A DNA stretch of 28,796 bases from Thermoflexales bacterium (lineage in GTDB: Bacteria; Chloroflexota; Anaerolineae; B4-G1). The stretch lies in assembly GCA_007118795.1 (NCBI GenBank), contig SKQX01000264.1, positions 1 to 28,796 of the forward strand. Reading direction: 5' to 3'. Positions 17,021 through 24,230 of the stretch are shown piece by piece. Positions within the stretch are counted from its first letter, which is position 1. The number at the start of each line of letters is the position of its first letter. The position numbers and the translations under genes are program-made. The notes beneath the pieces are model-generated. The model was given only the letters and a program-made list of their open reading frames with translations. It was not told where the DNA came from and did not search any database.

Positions 17021-17847
17021 TCAAGTCTTGGAAGCCGTCAGAGACCAAACGATATGAGAGAGCTGGGGCGGTGGTGCTCAATCAGGTCCGCTTGGGGCAG
17101 GCCCCCATATCTCTCCGCAAGTCGAAGTGGCTTCAGAGAGGCCTGTGGGTGTTGGTCGCCGTGGCTATCGCGGCGGGCACTCTTGCGCTATGGCTGACGT
17201 GGGACAGCCGCTTCTACGTTTACGGTGCCCAGATCGTAGGGGCCCGGCGGATTCCGCCCGCTGAGATCTTTCGGGGAAGCGGACTGGACGGGTTGCACAT
17301 CCTTTGGGCACGATCGGCAGCCATCGAGGCACGCTTGTTGGACGAGTTTCCGTCCCTCGAGACCGCCGAGGTGAGGTGCCAGTTACCTGCGACTTGCGTG
17401 ATTCAGGTCACGGAGCGGCAGCCCCGTGTTTTGTGGCAAGATCAAGGGGACGTGTGGTGGATCGACGAAGAGGGTGCCATCTTCCTCGCGCAGGAAGGCA
17501 CGCCTGGGCTCGCACCTGGCGAGGAGGTGAGTGGGCGCTGGGTGGTGACCGGGCCGTTGCCCCGCGGCGAGGATGGCAATCTGGATGAACCAGTGCGAGT
17601 AGCGCTGACCGAGCTCTGGGCCAGCGGTTGGCACGTGCCGACCGTCTTTGAATACACGCCGGATCGAGGGTTGAGCTTCGTCGATCAACGCGGGTGGCGG
17701 GTCATCGTGGGGCGAGGATCCGGGATGGACCAGCGGCTCAGGGCGCTTGAACGGTTAACCGATCATCTCGGAGCGCAGGGTGTGGAGCCGACATTTGTCG
17801 ATGTGCGTTTCCCGAGAGCGCCTTATTACTCGGTTTCGCCGGAGTAA
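17017..17847 (+). CDS. ftsQ: FtsQ/DivIB cell-division protein with POTRA domain
   Basis: 276 residues from GTG 17017. The frame is open back to 16933, but GAGGAGG (17004-17010) sits 6 nt before this GTG and the start forms GTGA with the ddl stop. A basic cytoplasmic tail (1-42) and one membrane helix (about 43-62) lead to a POTRA-like domain starting FYVYGAQIVGARRIPPAEI, through CVIQVTERQPRVLW, and then the FtsQ beta domain with DVWWIDEEGAIFL. FtsQ bridges the Z-ring and the FtsL/FtsB-FtsW-FtsI complex. It lies 31 nt before ftsA in the order ddl-ftsQ-ftsA-ftsZ found in many bacteria. Confidence 0.93.
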   Translation: MIKSWKPSETKRYERAGAVVLNQVRLGQAPISLRKSKWLQRGLWVLVAVAIAAGTLALWLTWDSRFYVYGAQIVGARRIPPAEIFRGSGLDGLHILWARSAAIEARLLDEFPSLETAEVRCQLPATCVIQVTERQPRVLWQDQGDVWWIDEEGAIFLAQEGTPGLAPGEEVSGRWVVTGPLPRGEDGNLDEPVRVALTELWASGWHVPTVFEYTPDRGLSFVDQRGWRVIVGRGSGMDQRLRALERLTDHLGAQGVEPTFVDVRFPRAPYYSVSPE

Positions 17848-17878
17848 GTTCGGCGATCCTCGAGGGGGGGAGGGGACC

Positions 17879-19102
17879 GTGGAGCCAACCATAGTCGGCA
17901 TCGACGTGGGGTCAAGTAAGATTTGCACGCTGGTGGGTGAGCTCCGCCAGGATGGGTCGGTGCGGGTGGTTGGCGTCGGCTCGGTTCCCGCCCGGGGCCT
18001 GCGGAAGGGCGTGGTGGTCAACGTAGAGGATACCACAGCGGCCCTCGCCAGTTCCATCGAGGAGGCCCAGCGTTCTTCCGGCTACAAGCTCGAGCGTGCC
18101 TACGTCAGCATTGGGGGGGAGCACGTATCTTCGCTCAACTGCCAGGGGGTCGTGGGCGTTTCCCACCGACGCGAGGGGATTACGTTTGACGACGTGGAGC
18201 GAGCCCTGGATGCCGCCTGCGCCATCACGGTACCTCACAACCACGAGATCATGCACGTGATCCCGCGCGGCTACGTCGTTGACGGACAGAACGGTGTCCG
18301 GGAACCGGTCGGCATGCACGGGTTTCGCCTTGAGGCCGAGGCTCACGTCGTCACCGGGTCACGGACCGCCATCCAGAACCTGGTGAAGTGTGTGGGGCGA
18401 GCCGGGATGGAGGTCGACGAAGTGGTGTCGGCGCCGATCGCTGCGGGCGATGCCGTGCTGACCGAGACCGAGCGGGAGATGGGCGTCGTACTGGCCGACA
18501 TCGGAGCTGGCACGACGGACGTGGCCATCTTCATCGACGGGGCGGTGTGGCACACGGTCACCCTTGGCGTGGGGGGAGCCTACGTAACCCAGGACATTGC
18601 CATCGGGCTGCGCCTGTCGCCCGTGGTGGCCGAGGAGATCAAGGTCAAACACGGACACGCCATCGCAGCTGAGGTGGATTCCGAAGAGGCGTTCATGGTA
18701 GCGTCGTTTGGGGACGAAGCACCCCAGGCGGTGCCGCGGTGGCAGCTGGCCAGTATCATTGAGGCCCGGGTTCAAGAGATCCTGTCGATGATCAACAGGG
18801 AGATCAAGCGTTCGGGATATGACGGACTGCTGCCCGCCGGTATCGTGCTGACCGGTGGGACACCCCAACTGCCGGGTATCCTACCGCTGGGGCGGGAGCT
18901 TCTGGACCTGCCAGTCCGGGTGGGCAAGCCACAGGACCTGCAGGGCTTGATCGACGCCATTGACAATCCGGCCCACGCTGTGGGGGCGGGCCTGTTGATG
19001 TGGGGCAGCACCGAGGAGGCGCGACCACAGCTACGTAGTAGGCCACGGCCCAGGGGAGGCACGCAGTTCGTCAAGTGGCTCCGCGCGTTCCTCCCTAGTT
19101 AA
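17879..19102 (+). CDS. ftsA: FtsA, actin-like Z-ring membrane tether
   Basis: 407 residues from GTG 17879, which directly precedes the family N-terminus EPTIVGIDVGSSKICTLVGE and follows a G-rich ribosome binding site (17863-17875). The frame extends to 17780, but that extension overlaps ftsQ and lacks homology-like features. Actin/Hsp70-fold ATP motifs are visible: phosphate-1 GIDVGSSK, phosphate-2 LADIGAGTTDVAIF, and adenosine GIVLTGGTPQLPG. The C-terminus FVKWLRAFLPS has the spacing of the amphipathic membrane-targeting helix. FtsA polymerises and anchors FtsZ to the membrane. A 200-nt gap separates it from ftsZ. Confidence 0.97.
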   Translation: MEPTIVGIDVGSSKICTLVGELRQDGSVRVVGVGSVPARGLRKGVVVNVEDTTAALASSIEEAQRSSGYKLERAYVSIGGEHVSSLNCQGVVGVSHRREGITFDDVERALDAACAITVPHNHEIMHVIPRGYVVDGQNGVREPVGMHGFRLEAEAHVVTGSRTAIQNLVKCVGRAGMEVDEVVSAPIAAGDAVLTETEREMGVVLADIGAGTTDVAIFIDGAVWHTVTLGVGGAYVTQDIAIGLRLSPVVAEEIKVKHGHAIAAEVDSEEAFMVASFGDEAPQAVPRWQLASIIEARVQEILSMINREIKRSGYDGLLPAGIVLTGGTPQLPGILPLGRELLDLPVRVGKPQDLQGLIDAIDNPAHAVGAGLLMWGSTEEARPQLRSRPRPRGGTQFVKWLRAFLPS

Positions 19103-19148
19103 ACGAGCCACTTTACCGCCGTATCGTGACCGGGAATGCCAGGTCGAG

Positions 19149-19167
19149 GCCGCTGGTACTCAGCGGC
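19149..19167 (+). other. Perfect hairpin in the ftsA-ftsZ gap
   Basis: GCCGCTG, a 5-nt loop GTACT, then CAGCGGC: seven perfect G/C-rich pairs. No T-run follows, so it is not a classical intrinsic terminator. It could stabilise or process the ftsZ message, or act with an unseen site to uncouple ftsZ from ftsA. The 19103-19302 gap otherwise holds AT-richer sequence near 19185-19200 but no promoter I could support. Confidence 0.4.
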
Positions 19168-19302
19168 TGAGCGTAGACGTTCTCATTCTCACATTATAGA
19201 CCGATGGAATATTTCGACGGAAGTCTGGAGGGGACAATGGAGATACAAGGGCCAACAGGTTTCGTTTCGACCAGTTCGCGTGATAACAACAAGGGGGGAT
19301 CT

Positions 19303-20379
19303 ATGAACAAGGCATCACAGCCCGAGAGCTTCGCCAAGATCCGGGTCGTCGGCGTGGGAGGCGGAGGCAGTAACGCCGTCAACCGGATGATCGCTGAGGG
19401 CATGAGTGGGGTTGATTTTGTGGCGGTCAACACTGACGCTCAAGCGCTTATGCTGTCCGACGCCCCCGTGCGGGTCCGCATTGGGGACAAACTGACGCGG
19501 GGACTCGGTGTGGGCGGGAATCCCGAGATGGGGTCGGAGGCGGCCGAAGAGTCTGTGGACGAGCTAATCGACATTCTCGAGGGCTCCGACATGGTCTTCA
19601 TCACCGCCGGCATGGGCGGGGGCACGGGCACCGGGGCATCGCCCGTCGTGGCGCGGGTGGCCAAGAAGATTGGGGCGTTGAGTATTGGCGTCGTCACGCG
19701 ACCCTTTAGCTGGGAGGGTTCGGTTCGGGGCACCGCGGCGCAATCCGGTATCGAAGAGCTGAAGGAGCAGGTTGACACGTTGATCGTCATCCCCAACGAC
19801 CGCCTGCTGGAGATCGCCGATAAGCGGGTGACGCTCTACAACGCGTTCTCCCTTGCCGACGATGTGTTGCGTCAGGGCATCCAGGGCATCTCTGAGCTGA
19901 TCACGGTGCCTGGACTTATCAACCTCGATTTCGCCGATGTGCGCACCATCATGGCGGAGGGCGGCGCGGCACTGATGGCCGTCGGCCGGGCCAACGGAGA
20001 GGACCGGGCCCTGGAGGCAGCCGAGAAGGCCATCTCAAGCGACTTGCTAGATATCACCATCGACGGCGCCCGGGGCATCCTGTTCAACGTCACCGGTGGC
20101 CCAGATCTGAGCCTTTACGAGGTTAACGAGGCGGCGTCCATCATCAAGCGGACGGCCCATCCTGACGTCAACCTGATCTTTGGCGCTGTCGTTGACCAGG
20201 AGATGGAGGACGAGATCCGGATCACGGTGATCGCGACGGGGTTCGATCAGACGAACTCACGGCCGCGCACGGCCCGCACCGCAAAGCTGGAAGAAAAGCC
20301 CGAGACCCTGGATTTCGAGGCGCCCTCCTTCGACCGGGACGACATTGAGATCCCGGCGTTCCTGCGCCGTCAGAACTGA
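19303..20379 (+). CDS. ftsZ: FtsZ, tubulin-like cell-division GTPase
   Basis: 358 residues from ATG 19303, preceded by AAGGGGGG. With this start the tubulin signature GGGTGTG falls at 105-111, the canonical place. The T7 synergy loop NLDFADVRTIM completes the GTPase site between subunits. The C-terminal domain is followed by a short linker and the conserved tail DDIEIPAFLRRQN, which binds FtsA and other partners. FtsZ forms the Z-ring at mid-cell. In-frame ATGs at 19237 (with its own GGAGGGG 5 nt upstream) and 19204 could add 22 or 33 residues, so a longer form cannot be excluded. It is the last gene of the cluster. Confidence 0.98.
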   Translation: MNKASQPESFAKIRVVGVGGGGSNAVNRMIAEGMSGVDFVAVNTDAQALMLSDAPVRVRIGDKLTRGLGVGGNPEMGSEAAEESVDELIDILEGSDMVFITAGMGGGTGTGASPVVARVAKKIGALSIGVVTRPFSWEGSVRGTAAQSGIEELKEQVDTLIVIPNDRLLEIADKRVTLYNAFSLADDVLRQGIQGISELITVPGLINLDFADVRTIMAEGGAALMAVGRANGEDRALEAAEKAISSDLLDITIDGARGILFNVTGGPDLSLYEVNEAASIIKRTAHPDVNLIFGAVVDQEMEDEIRITVIATGFDQTNSRPRTARTAKLEEKPETLDFEAPSFDRDDIEIPAFLRRQN

Positions 20380-20382
20380 CGG
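20367..20382 (+). terminator. Inverted repeat across the ftsZ stop, possible terminator or stabiliser
   Basis: CCGTCAG-AA-CTGACGG is a perfect 7-bp inverted repeat that includes the ftsZ stop codon. Folded, it gives a 5-bp stem with a 6-nt loop. There is no following T-run, so it is weak as an intrinsic terminator, though it lies where the dcw transcript should end or be protected. Confidence 0.3.
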
Positions 20383-20956
20383 CCAGTGGGCGACTAGCTG
20401 AGAGTCGAAGGCGCGACTGCAGATAGCCTGCGACGTCATGTTCTGTCCGGAGGAGCTTCCGCTCGGAGAACGGTTCCCGCTGATCGGGGATGGGGGCGGC
20501 TGAACTGGTGGATCGCTCGGGGATCAGGATGGTGGGCCTCGTCGGCAGCCAACTGCTTAAGTCACCGTGTTCACTGCCTGGTGATCCTTGGCTGACGCGA
20601 TTGTCTTGCGCTCCCAAGGCGGGCGTGGGCCTCCTGGGCGGCTGGAGGCCACTGCCGGAGCCGCCACTCTTATCCAGCAGCCGGGGGGAGCATCTCCATG
20701 CCGCACAGGAGGGCTGGCTCGCACGCGCCCCCAGGCACTGGGCACCTTGATGGACGGGCTGGCTTGAAGCCTGTGTGCGGGAAGGTTCTAGTTCTACTGA
20801 TGCTGACCGTGGGGCGACGGTGACCCGTGTCCGCTCAAGGCCTGTTCATTGCGCGGTGCGGCCGAGAAGCCGGATCTGCCCACAAGCTGCGGGTGGTCTA
20901 ACCGGGTGGTGCTGCGCTCGGCGCGACTCGGAACGGTGCCGAGGTGCCGCGTCACA
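20383..20956. other. Gene-free stretch after ftsZ with several inverted repeats
   Basis: No open frame here has a recognisable product or a good ribosome binding site; the short frames present look like chance in GC-rich DNA. Visible secondary structure includes CAGCCAA (20546-20552) pairing with TTGGCTG (20588-20594) around an inner TCACC/GGTGA pair, a GGCCTCC/GGAGGCC stem (20628-20650), and CTCGG/CCGAG (20927-20943) just beyond the 3' end of the - strand genes. I could not match it to tmRNA, RNase P RNA, SRP RNA, 6S RNA or a tRNA. It may hold two converging transcript ends, a decayed gene or a structured RNA. Confidence 0.4.
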
Positions 20957-21058
20957 CTAGAAGGGGAGCCCGCCTTGCAGGCCCGCGAAAAGCAAGGACA
21001 GAGCGAGGACGAGGACCACCGTGATGATGAGCAACCTTATGGCGTAGATCTGATCCAT
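20957..21058 (-). CDS. Small single-helix membrane peptide, 33 residues
   Basis: On the - strand an ATG (21058) preceded by AAGGAGAG with about 5-6 nt spacing opens a 33-codon frame ending in TAG. The peptide starts MDQIYAIR, continues as a run of about 18 Leu/Ile/Val/Ala residues that would span the membrane, and ends AGLQGGLPF. The ribosome binding site is among the best in the window. It lies 64 nt after the stop of the flavo-heme reductase gene on the same strand, so it is probably in the same transcript and could be a small subunit or assembly partner of that enzyme. No family was recognised; the frame could still be chance, though the signal plus a clean helix argues against it. Confidence 0.55.
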   Translation of the reverse strand: MDQIYAIRLLIITVVLVLALSLLFAGLQGGLPF

Positions 21059-21122
21059 CCGTCTCTCCTTCAAATACGTGCGTCGGGTCAGAGACTGCTT
21101 GACCCGTAAAGACAAGCGTCGG

Positions 21123-22463
21123 CTACGCCATCTTATAGAGCTCCGTGTGCATGCGCTCGCGGACCTGAGAGCGCAGTTGGCCACGAGAGACAGCCATCTC
21201 CTCCAGCGCCCTCTGTACGGCCTCAATCATCGGAATCGGGCCGCAGACGAAGAAGGTGCACATCCTGAATTCGTCGCACAGCATATGACTCAGCACGTCT
21301 TGGTCGATGAACCCGCTCTCGCCCTCCCAGTCGTCCCCTGGTCTCTCCAGCACGTGGATCACCTCCAGGTTCAGCTGCTCCTCGAGCGTCTGCAGCTCCT
21401 CCCGGAAGATGATTTCTTCCCAGGTAGGATTCCCGTAGAAGAACTGGATGCGGCGGTCGTCACCGCGGTCCGCCAGCGTGCGGAGCATACTCATAATCGG
21501 CGCTGAACCAATACCGCCGGCGATCAAGATCAGCCCCGCTTCCGCCTCCCCGTGAAGATCGAACGTCCCATAGGGTCCGTCAACGAAGACTCGCGTTCCG
21601 AGGGGTGTATCTCCAATCGTGGAGGTGAAGTCGCCCAGCTCCTTAATGGCGAACTCCAGCTGCTCTCGGCGCTCCGCGCTTGAGGCAAACGAGAACGGGT
21701 GCTCCTCGATGCGGAAGGGAGAGTGGCCGACGGACAGCCAGGCGACCTGACCAGCCGCGAACGTCAGTCCCTCATGCCCCACCGGTTCGATCACCAGGGT
21801 CCAGGTCTTGCCTCGTTCCTCGATGACGTCGACGACCTCATACGGGCGGCGGAGAAGTGTCCACGGCTTGACCACCCGGATGTAGACAATCATAGCACCC
21901 CACAGGGCGCCGAGCCCGATAATCGTCCCGCGCTGCACTGGCACGGAGGTGTAATAGTTGATATTCAGAATGTGATAGAGGGCAAAACCGATGATGGCCA
22001 CAGAGAAGACATCGTGAAGCAGTCGCCAGGTCTCATAACTGAGCCCTAGGGCCACGCGCCGCACTGAGGTGACGACCAGAGCCAGGAGCAATACCACGGC
22101 GGCGACCGCCGCGCGGGCTCGCCACGGCGCGGTGAACACGTTTAGGAGCAACAGCGTGTACGGATTCTGGATGAACAACACCAAGGGATGGGCCAGAGTC
22201 ATCACGAAGGCCGCGATGGAGAGGCGATGGTGAAAGATGTACAGTGTGTCCGCGGGAAATACGTCGCCAAGAAGCGGCAGACGGGCGGTGGGGATAAACT
22301 GGATGCCCATCAGCGATAGGCCCACGAATCCCAGGGCCGACGTCAGGTCCCGCCAGAACGTCCGCCCTTCCGGGCGCGGTGCCAACAGGAGTATCAGCAA
22401 CGGCGCCAAGACCAGAACGAAGTAGATGAATATCCAGATCAGCTGCCTAGTCCTTCGTTGCAT
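21123..22463 (-). CDS. Ferric-reductase-like membrane flavo-hemoprotein (NOX/FRE type oxidoreductase)
   Basis: 446 residues. The N-terminal half (about 1-195) has six hydrophobic helices of the ferric-reductase-like transmembrane domain. Likely haem-ligating His pairs are in FHHRLSIAAFVMTLAHPLVLF and in TWRLLHDVFSVAIIGFALYHIL. The C-terminal half is a ferredoxin-reductase-type module: FAD block EHPFSFASS, then the NAD(P)H-binding AGGIGSAPIMSMLR and a terminal FFVCGPIPMIEAVQRAL. It should pass electrons from NAD(P)H through FAD and haem across the membrane to an outside acceptor, which could be ferric iron, oxygen, a quinone or a cytochrome. AAGGGG precedes the ATG. The gene is divergent from a pentaheme cytochrome and followed by a small membrane peptide. 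Confidence 0.9.
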   Translation of the reverse strand: MQRRTRQLIWIFIYFVLVLAPLLILLLAPRPEGRTFWRDLTSALGFVGLSLMGIQFIPTARLPLLGDVFPADTLYIFHHRLSIAAFVMTLAHPLVLFIQNPYTLLLLNVFTAPWRARAAVAAVVLLLALVVTSVRRVALGLSYETWRLLHDVFSVAIIGFALYHILNINYYTSVPVQRGTIIGLGALWGAMIVYIRVVKPWTLLRRPYEVVDVIEERGKTWTLVIEPVGHEGLTFAAGQVAWLSVGHSPFRIEEHPFSFASSAERREQLEFAIKELGDFTSTIGDTPLGTRVFVDGPYGTFDLHGEAEAGLILIAGGIGSAPIMSMLRTLADRGDDRRIQFFYGNPTWEEIIFREELQTLEEQLNLEVIHVLERPGDDWEGESGFIDQDVLSHMLCDEFRMCTFFVCGPIPMIEAVQRALEEMAVSRGQLRSQVRERMHTELYKMA

Positions 22464-22553
22464 GTGATGTCCCCTTGGTCTATCGTCGGCACCTGGCCGT
22501 GTTTCTTGGGCTCACGAGTGGGCGGTGGCTCCGTTCCGCGTCGGCGGCGGGAT

Positions 22554-22582
22554 TTGAGTTTTTCCGGGAGTCAGTATATACT
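22554..22582 (+). promoter_or_regulatory. Predicted promoter toward the pentaheme cytochrome
   Basis: TTGAGT (22554-22559) and TATACT (22577-22582) are separated by exactly 17 bp, with 4/6 and 5/6 consensus bases. The start would be near 22589, leaving a leader of about 255 nt before the cytochrome ATG. The -10 is half of the palindrome AGTATATACT, shared with a promoter on the other strand. Confidence 0.6.
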
Positions 22583-22601
22583 GCTTCGCATCGTAGGGCA
22601 A
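22573..22601 (-). promoter_or_regulatory. Predicted promoter toward the flavo-heme reductase, sharing the palindromic -10
   Basis: Read on the - strand, TTGCCC (22601-22596) is followed after exactly 17 bp by TATACT (22578-22573). The -10 overlaps the opposite promoter's -10 within AGTATATACT. The start would be near 22566, about 100 nt before the reductase ATG. Confidence 0.55.
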
Positions 22602-22844
22602 GTCCGGCGCGTGCGGCGCAAGCCGGCTCCCTTTGGGAGGCCACCCAGGGGCCGCGGCGGCGATGCTATGGACCGGCAACAGGCCGGGCAGCGCGCTCTG
22701 TCGCCCCCTTAGGCGGCGCGGGATCGATGTGCCGAGCGGGGGGGGTGAGGCGGGCTGCTTGTATAGGCGCAGGACAGGCCCTGCCCGGTGCCCTGGAGTC
22801 AGGAACTCTCGATGAACCCGATTAGAGAGAGAAGGAGCAAGGCT
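22583..22844 (+). other. Long GC-rich leader of the cytochrome transcript, no gene seen
   Basis: About 260 nt between the predicted promoter and the cytochrome start. Short open frames cross it on both strands but none has a convincing start signal or recognisable product. A run of eight or more G lies near 22738-22747. No riboswitch signature that I know was recognised. Confidence 0.4.
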
Positions 22845-23948
22845 ATGAAGTGGACCACCATCATCATCATCATCATCATCGTCGTCCTCAGCGTCATCGT
22901 AGTGGCCGGCGTCGGGATTTGGAGCTACGGCTTCTTCTTTGCTCCAGACTCGGTGGAAGCCGTCAGTGAGCGGTGGACACGCTCCGGGCACGCCAACGCC
23001 GAGTCGGTAGCCTTCACGAATTGGGCCGACCGTGAGCCTCCGGAGATCCCTGGCGTCTGTGCCCGCTGTCACAGCATGGATGGGTACATTGATTTTCTCG
23101 GAGCGGATGATTCGACGCCGGGGGTCGTCGATCAGCCTGTCTTAGGGGTGTCTGTTGTGTCGTGTCGCACTTGTCATAGTCCGCCGGCGCACACCATGAC
23201 CGAGGTGACCTTTCCCTCAGACATCGTTGTGGAGGAGCACACGCGCTCGGTGAACTGTATGCACTGCCACCAGGGAAGGCGGGCGACGCCCGGGGTGGAT
23301 GAGACCCTGGCGGGCCTGGAACCGGACGTTGTCGATGAGGAGCTGGGCTTCATCAACGTCCACTACGCCATCGCCGCGGCCACGCTGCTCGGCGGCGATG
23401 CTCAGGGAGGGTACCAGTACCCGGGTAAATCGTACGTCGGGCGATGGGAGCACGTCCCGGACTACGACACGTGCATTGATTGCCACGATCCGCACAGCAC
23501 CTTCCGCAACCCGGACCAGTGCAGCCCATGTCACCTCAATGTGGTGACGCACGTGGATCTCCGTGACATACGGGAGAGTGACGTCGACTACGATGGAGAC
23601 GGCGATGTCGACAAGCCCATTCGCCTGGAGGTGGCCTCGTTCCACGACGCGCTGTTTGCGGCGATGCAGGACTACGCGGTGGACGTGATCGGAGAGCCCA
23701 TCGCCTATGATCGTCAGCGCTCTCCGCACTTCTTCTTGGCCAGCAATGAGGACGAGGACACGACCGGGGGGCCGTACGATTCCTGGACGCCCCGCTTGGT
23801 GCGTGCCGCGTACAACTACCACTACGTTAACGCTGATCCCGGTGCCTATGTGCACAACGCCCGGTACGCCCTTCAACTCCTGTTCGACAGCATCGAGGAC
23901 CTCGGGCAAGCCGTCCCTGTAGAGCTGGAGCCTTTCGTTAGACCCTGA
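22845..23948 (+). CDS. Membrane-anchored pentaheme c-type cytochrome
   Basis: 367 residues from ATG 22845, chosen because GAAGGAG lies about 7 nt upstream; in-frame ATGs at 22788 and 22812 would place charged residues before the anchor. One N-terminal hydrophobic helix starts with seven consecutive Ile and should export and anchor the protein. Five CxxCH haem-attachment motifs follow: CARCH (72-76), CRTCH (107-111), CMHCH (138-142), CIDCH (210-214) and CSPCH (226-230). After them comes an acidic loop, DYDGDGDVD (248-256), resembling a Ca2+-binding loop, and a haem-free C-terminal region of about 110 residues. It probably carries electrons outside the membrane. The divergent flavo-heme reductase is a candidate donor or partner. 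The exact cytochrome family was not recognised. Confidence 0.92.
   Translation: MKWTTIIIIIIIVVLSVIVVAGVGIWSYGFFFAPDSVEAVSERWTRSGHANAESVAFTNWADREPPEIPGVCARCHSMDGYIDFLGADDSTPGVVDQPVLGVSVVSCRTCHSPPAHTMTEVTFPSDIVVEEHTRSVNCMHCHQGRRATPGVDETLAGLEPDVVDEELGFINVHYAIAAATLLGGDAQGGYQYPGKSYVGRWEHVPDYDTCIDCHDPHSTFRNPDQCSPCHLNVVTHVDLRDIRESDVDYDGDGDVDKPIRLEVASFHDALFAAMQDYAVDVIGEPIAYDRQRSPHFFLASNEDEDTTGGPYDSWTPRLVRAAYNYHYVNADPGAYVHNARYALQLLFDSIEDLGQAVPVELEPFVRP
22860..22880 (+). repeat. (ATC)7 trinucleotide repeat encoding poly-isoleucine
   Basis: Seven perfect ATC units, followed by two GTC codons, form the start of the cytochrome's membrane anchor. Gain or loss of units would change helix length in steps of one residue without breaking the frame. 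Confidence 0.85.
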
Positions 23949-24038
23949 GGGGAGATTGGCCTGTAGGGGGGCGAGGGGGCGAATCTAGGCAGCAATCTGG
24001 AAGCAATCGGCGTGTCGTCGGGGGTGAGCGGCGGCCGG

Positions 24039-24230
24039 TCAGTGCAACAGAGTCGCCACGGGGCGGTCTAGCTGCCACCGGCGGATGCTCTTGAGCACCT
24101 TCTCGCCGCTCGCAGCACCTCGACGATGGTCTGGCCCTTCGGGAGATCGGCTGACACCGGCTGGAGTACGGTCTGCTGGTGAGGCATCACCTGATTGGGC
24201 GCCTCGGCAACAGCTTGCCCTTCGAACTCA
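24039..24230 (-). pseudogene. Possible frameshifted coding remnant behind the permease
   Basis: On the - strand just after the permease stop, one frame reads EFEGQAVAEAPNQ, then LQPVSADLPKGQTIVEVL, and meets a stop at 24070-24068. Another frame reads on as AASGEKVLKSIRRWQLDRP to a stop at 24041-24039. Joined by a single frameshift around 24105-24118 they would make one plausible protein tail. The second frame is the same as that of the permease. I do not recognise the product. It may be a decayed gene, a sequencing frameshift or chance. Confidence 0.3.

Noticed and set aside
19174..19200. Possible ftsZ promoter (TAGACG ... TATAGA)
   Set aside because: The spacing is 15 bp and both boxes match only 4 of 6 bases, too weak to list as a promoter.
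20490..20960. Two short + strand frames after ftsZ (20490-20750 and 20775-20960)
   Set aside because: No good ribosome binding site, low-complexity composition and no recognisable product.
22812..22844. Earlier ATG for the cytochrome (22812, or 22788)
   Set aside because: The GAAGGAG ribosome binding site lies after these codons and fits ATG 22845, which also gives a normal membrane anchor.
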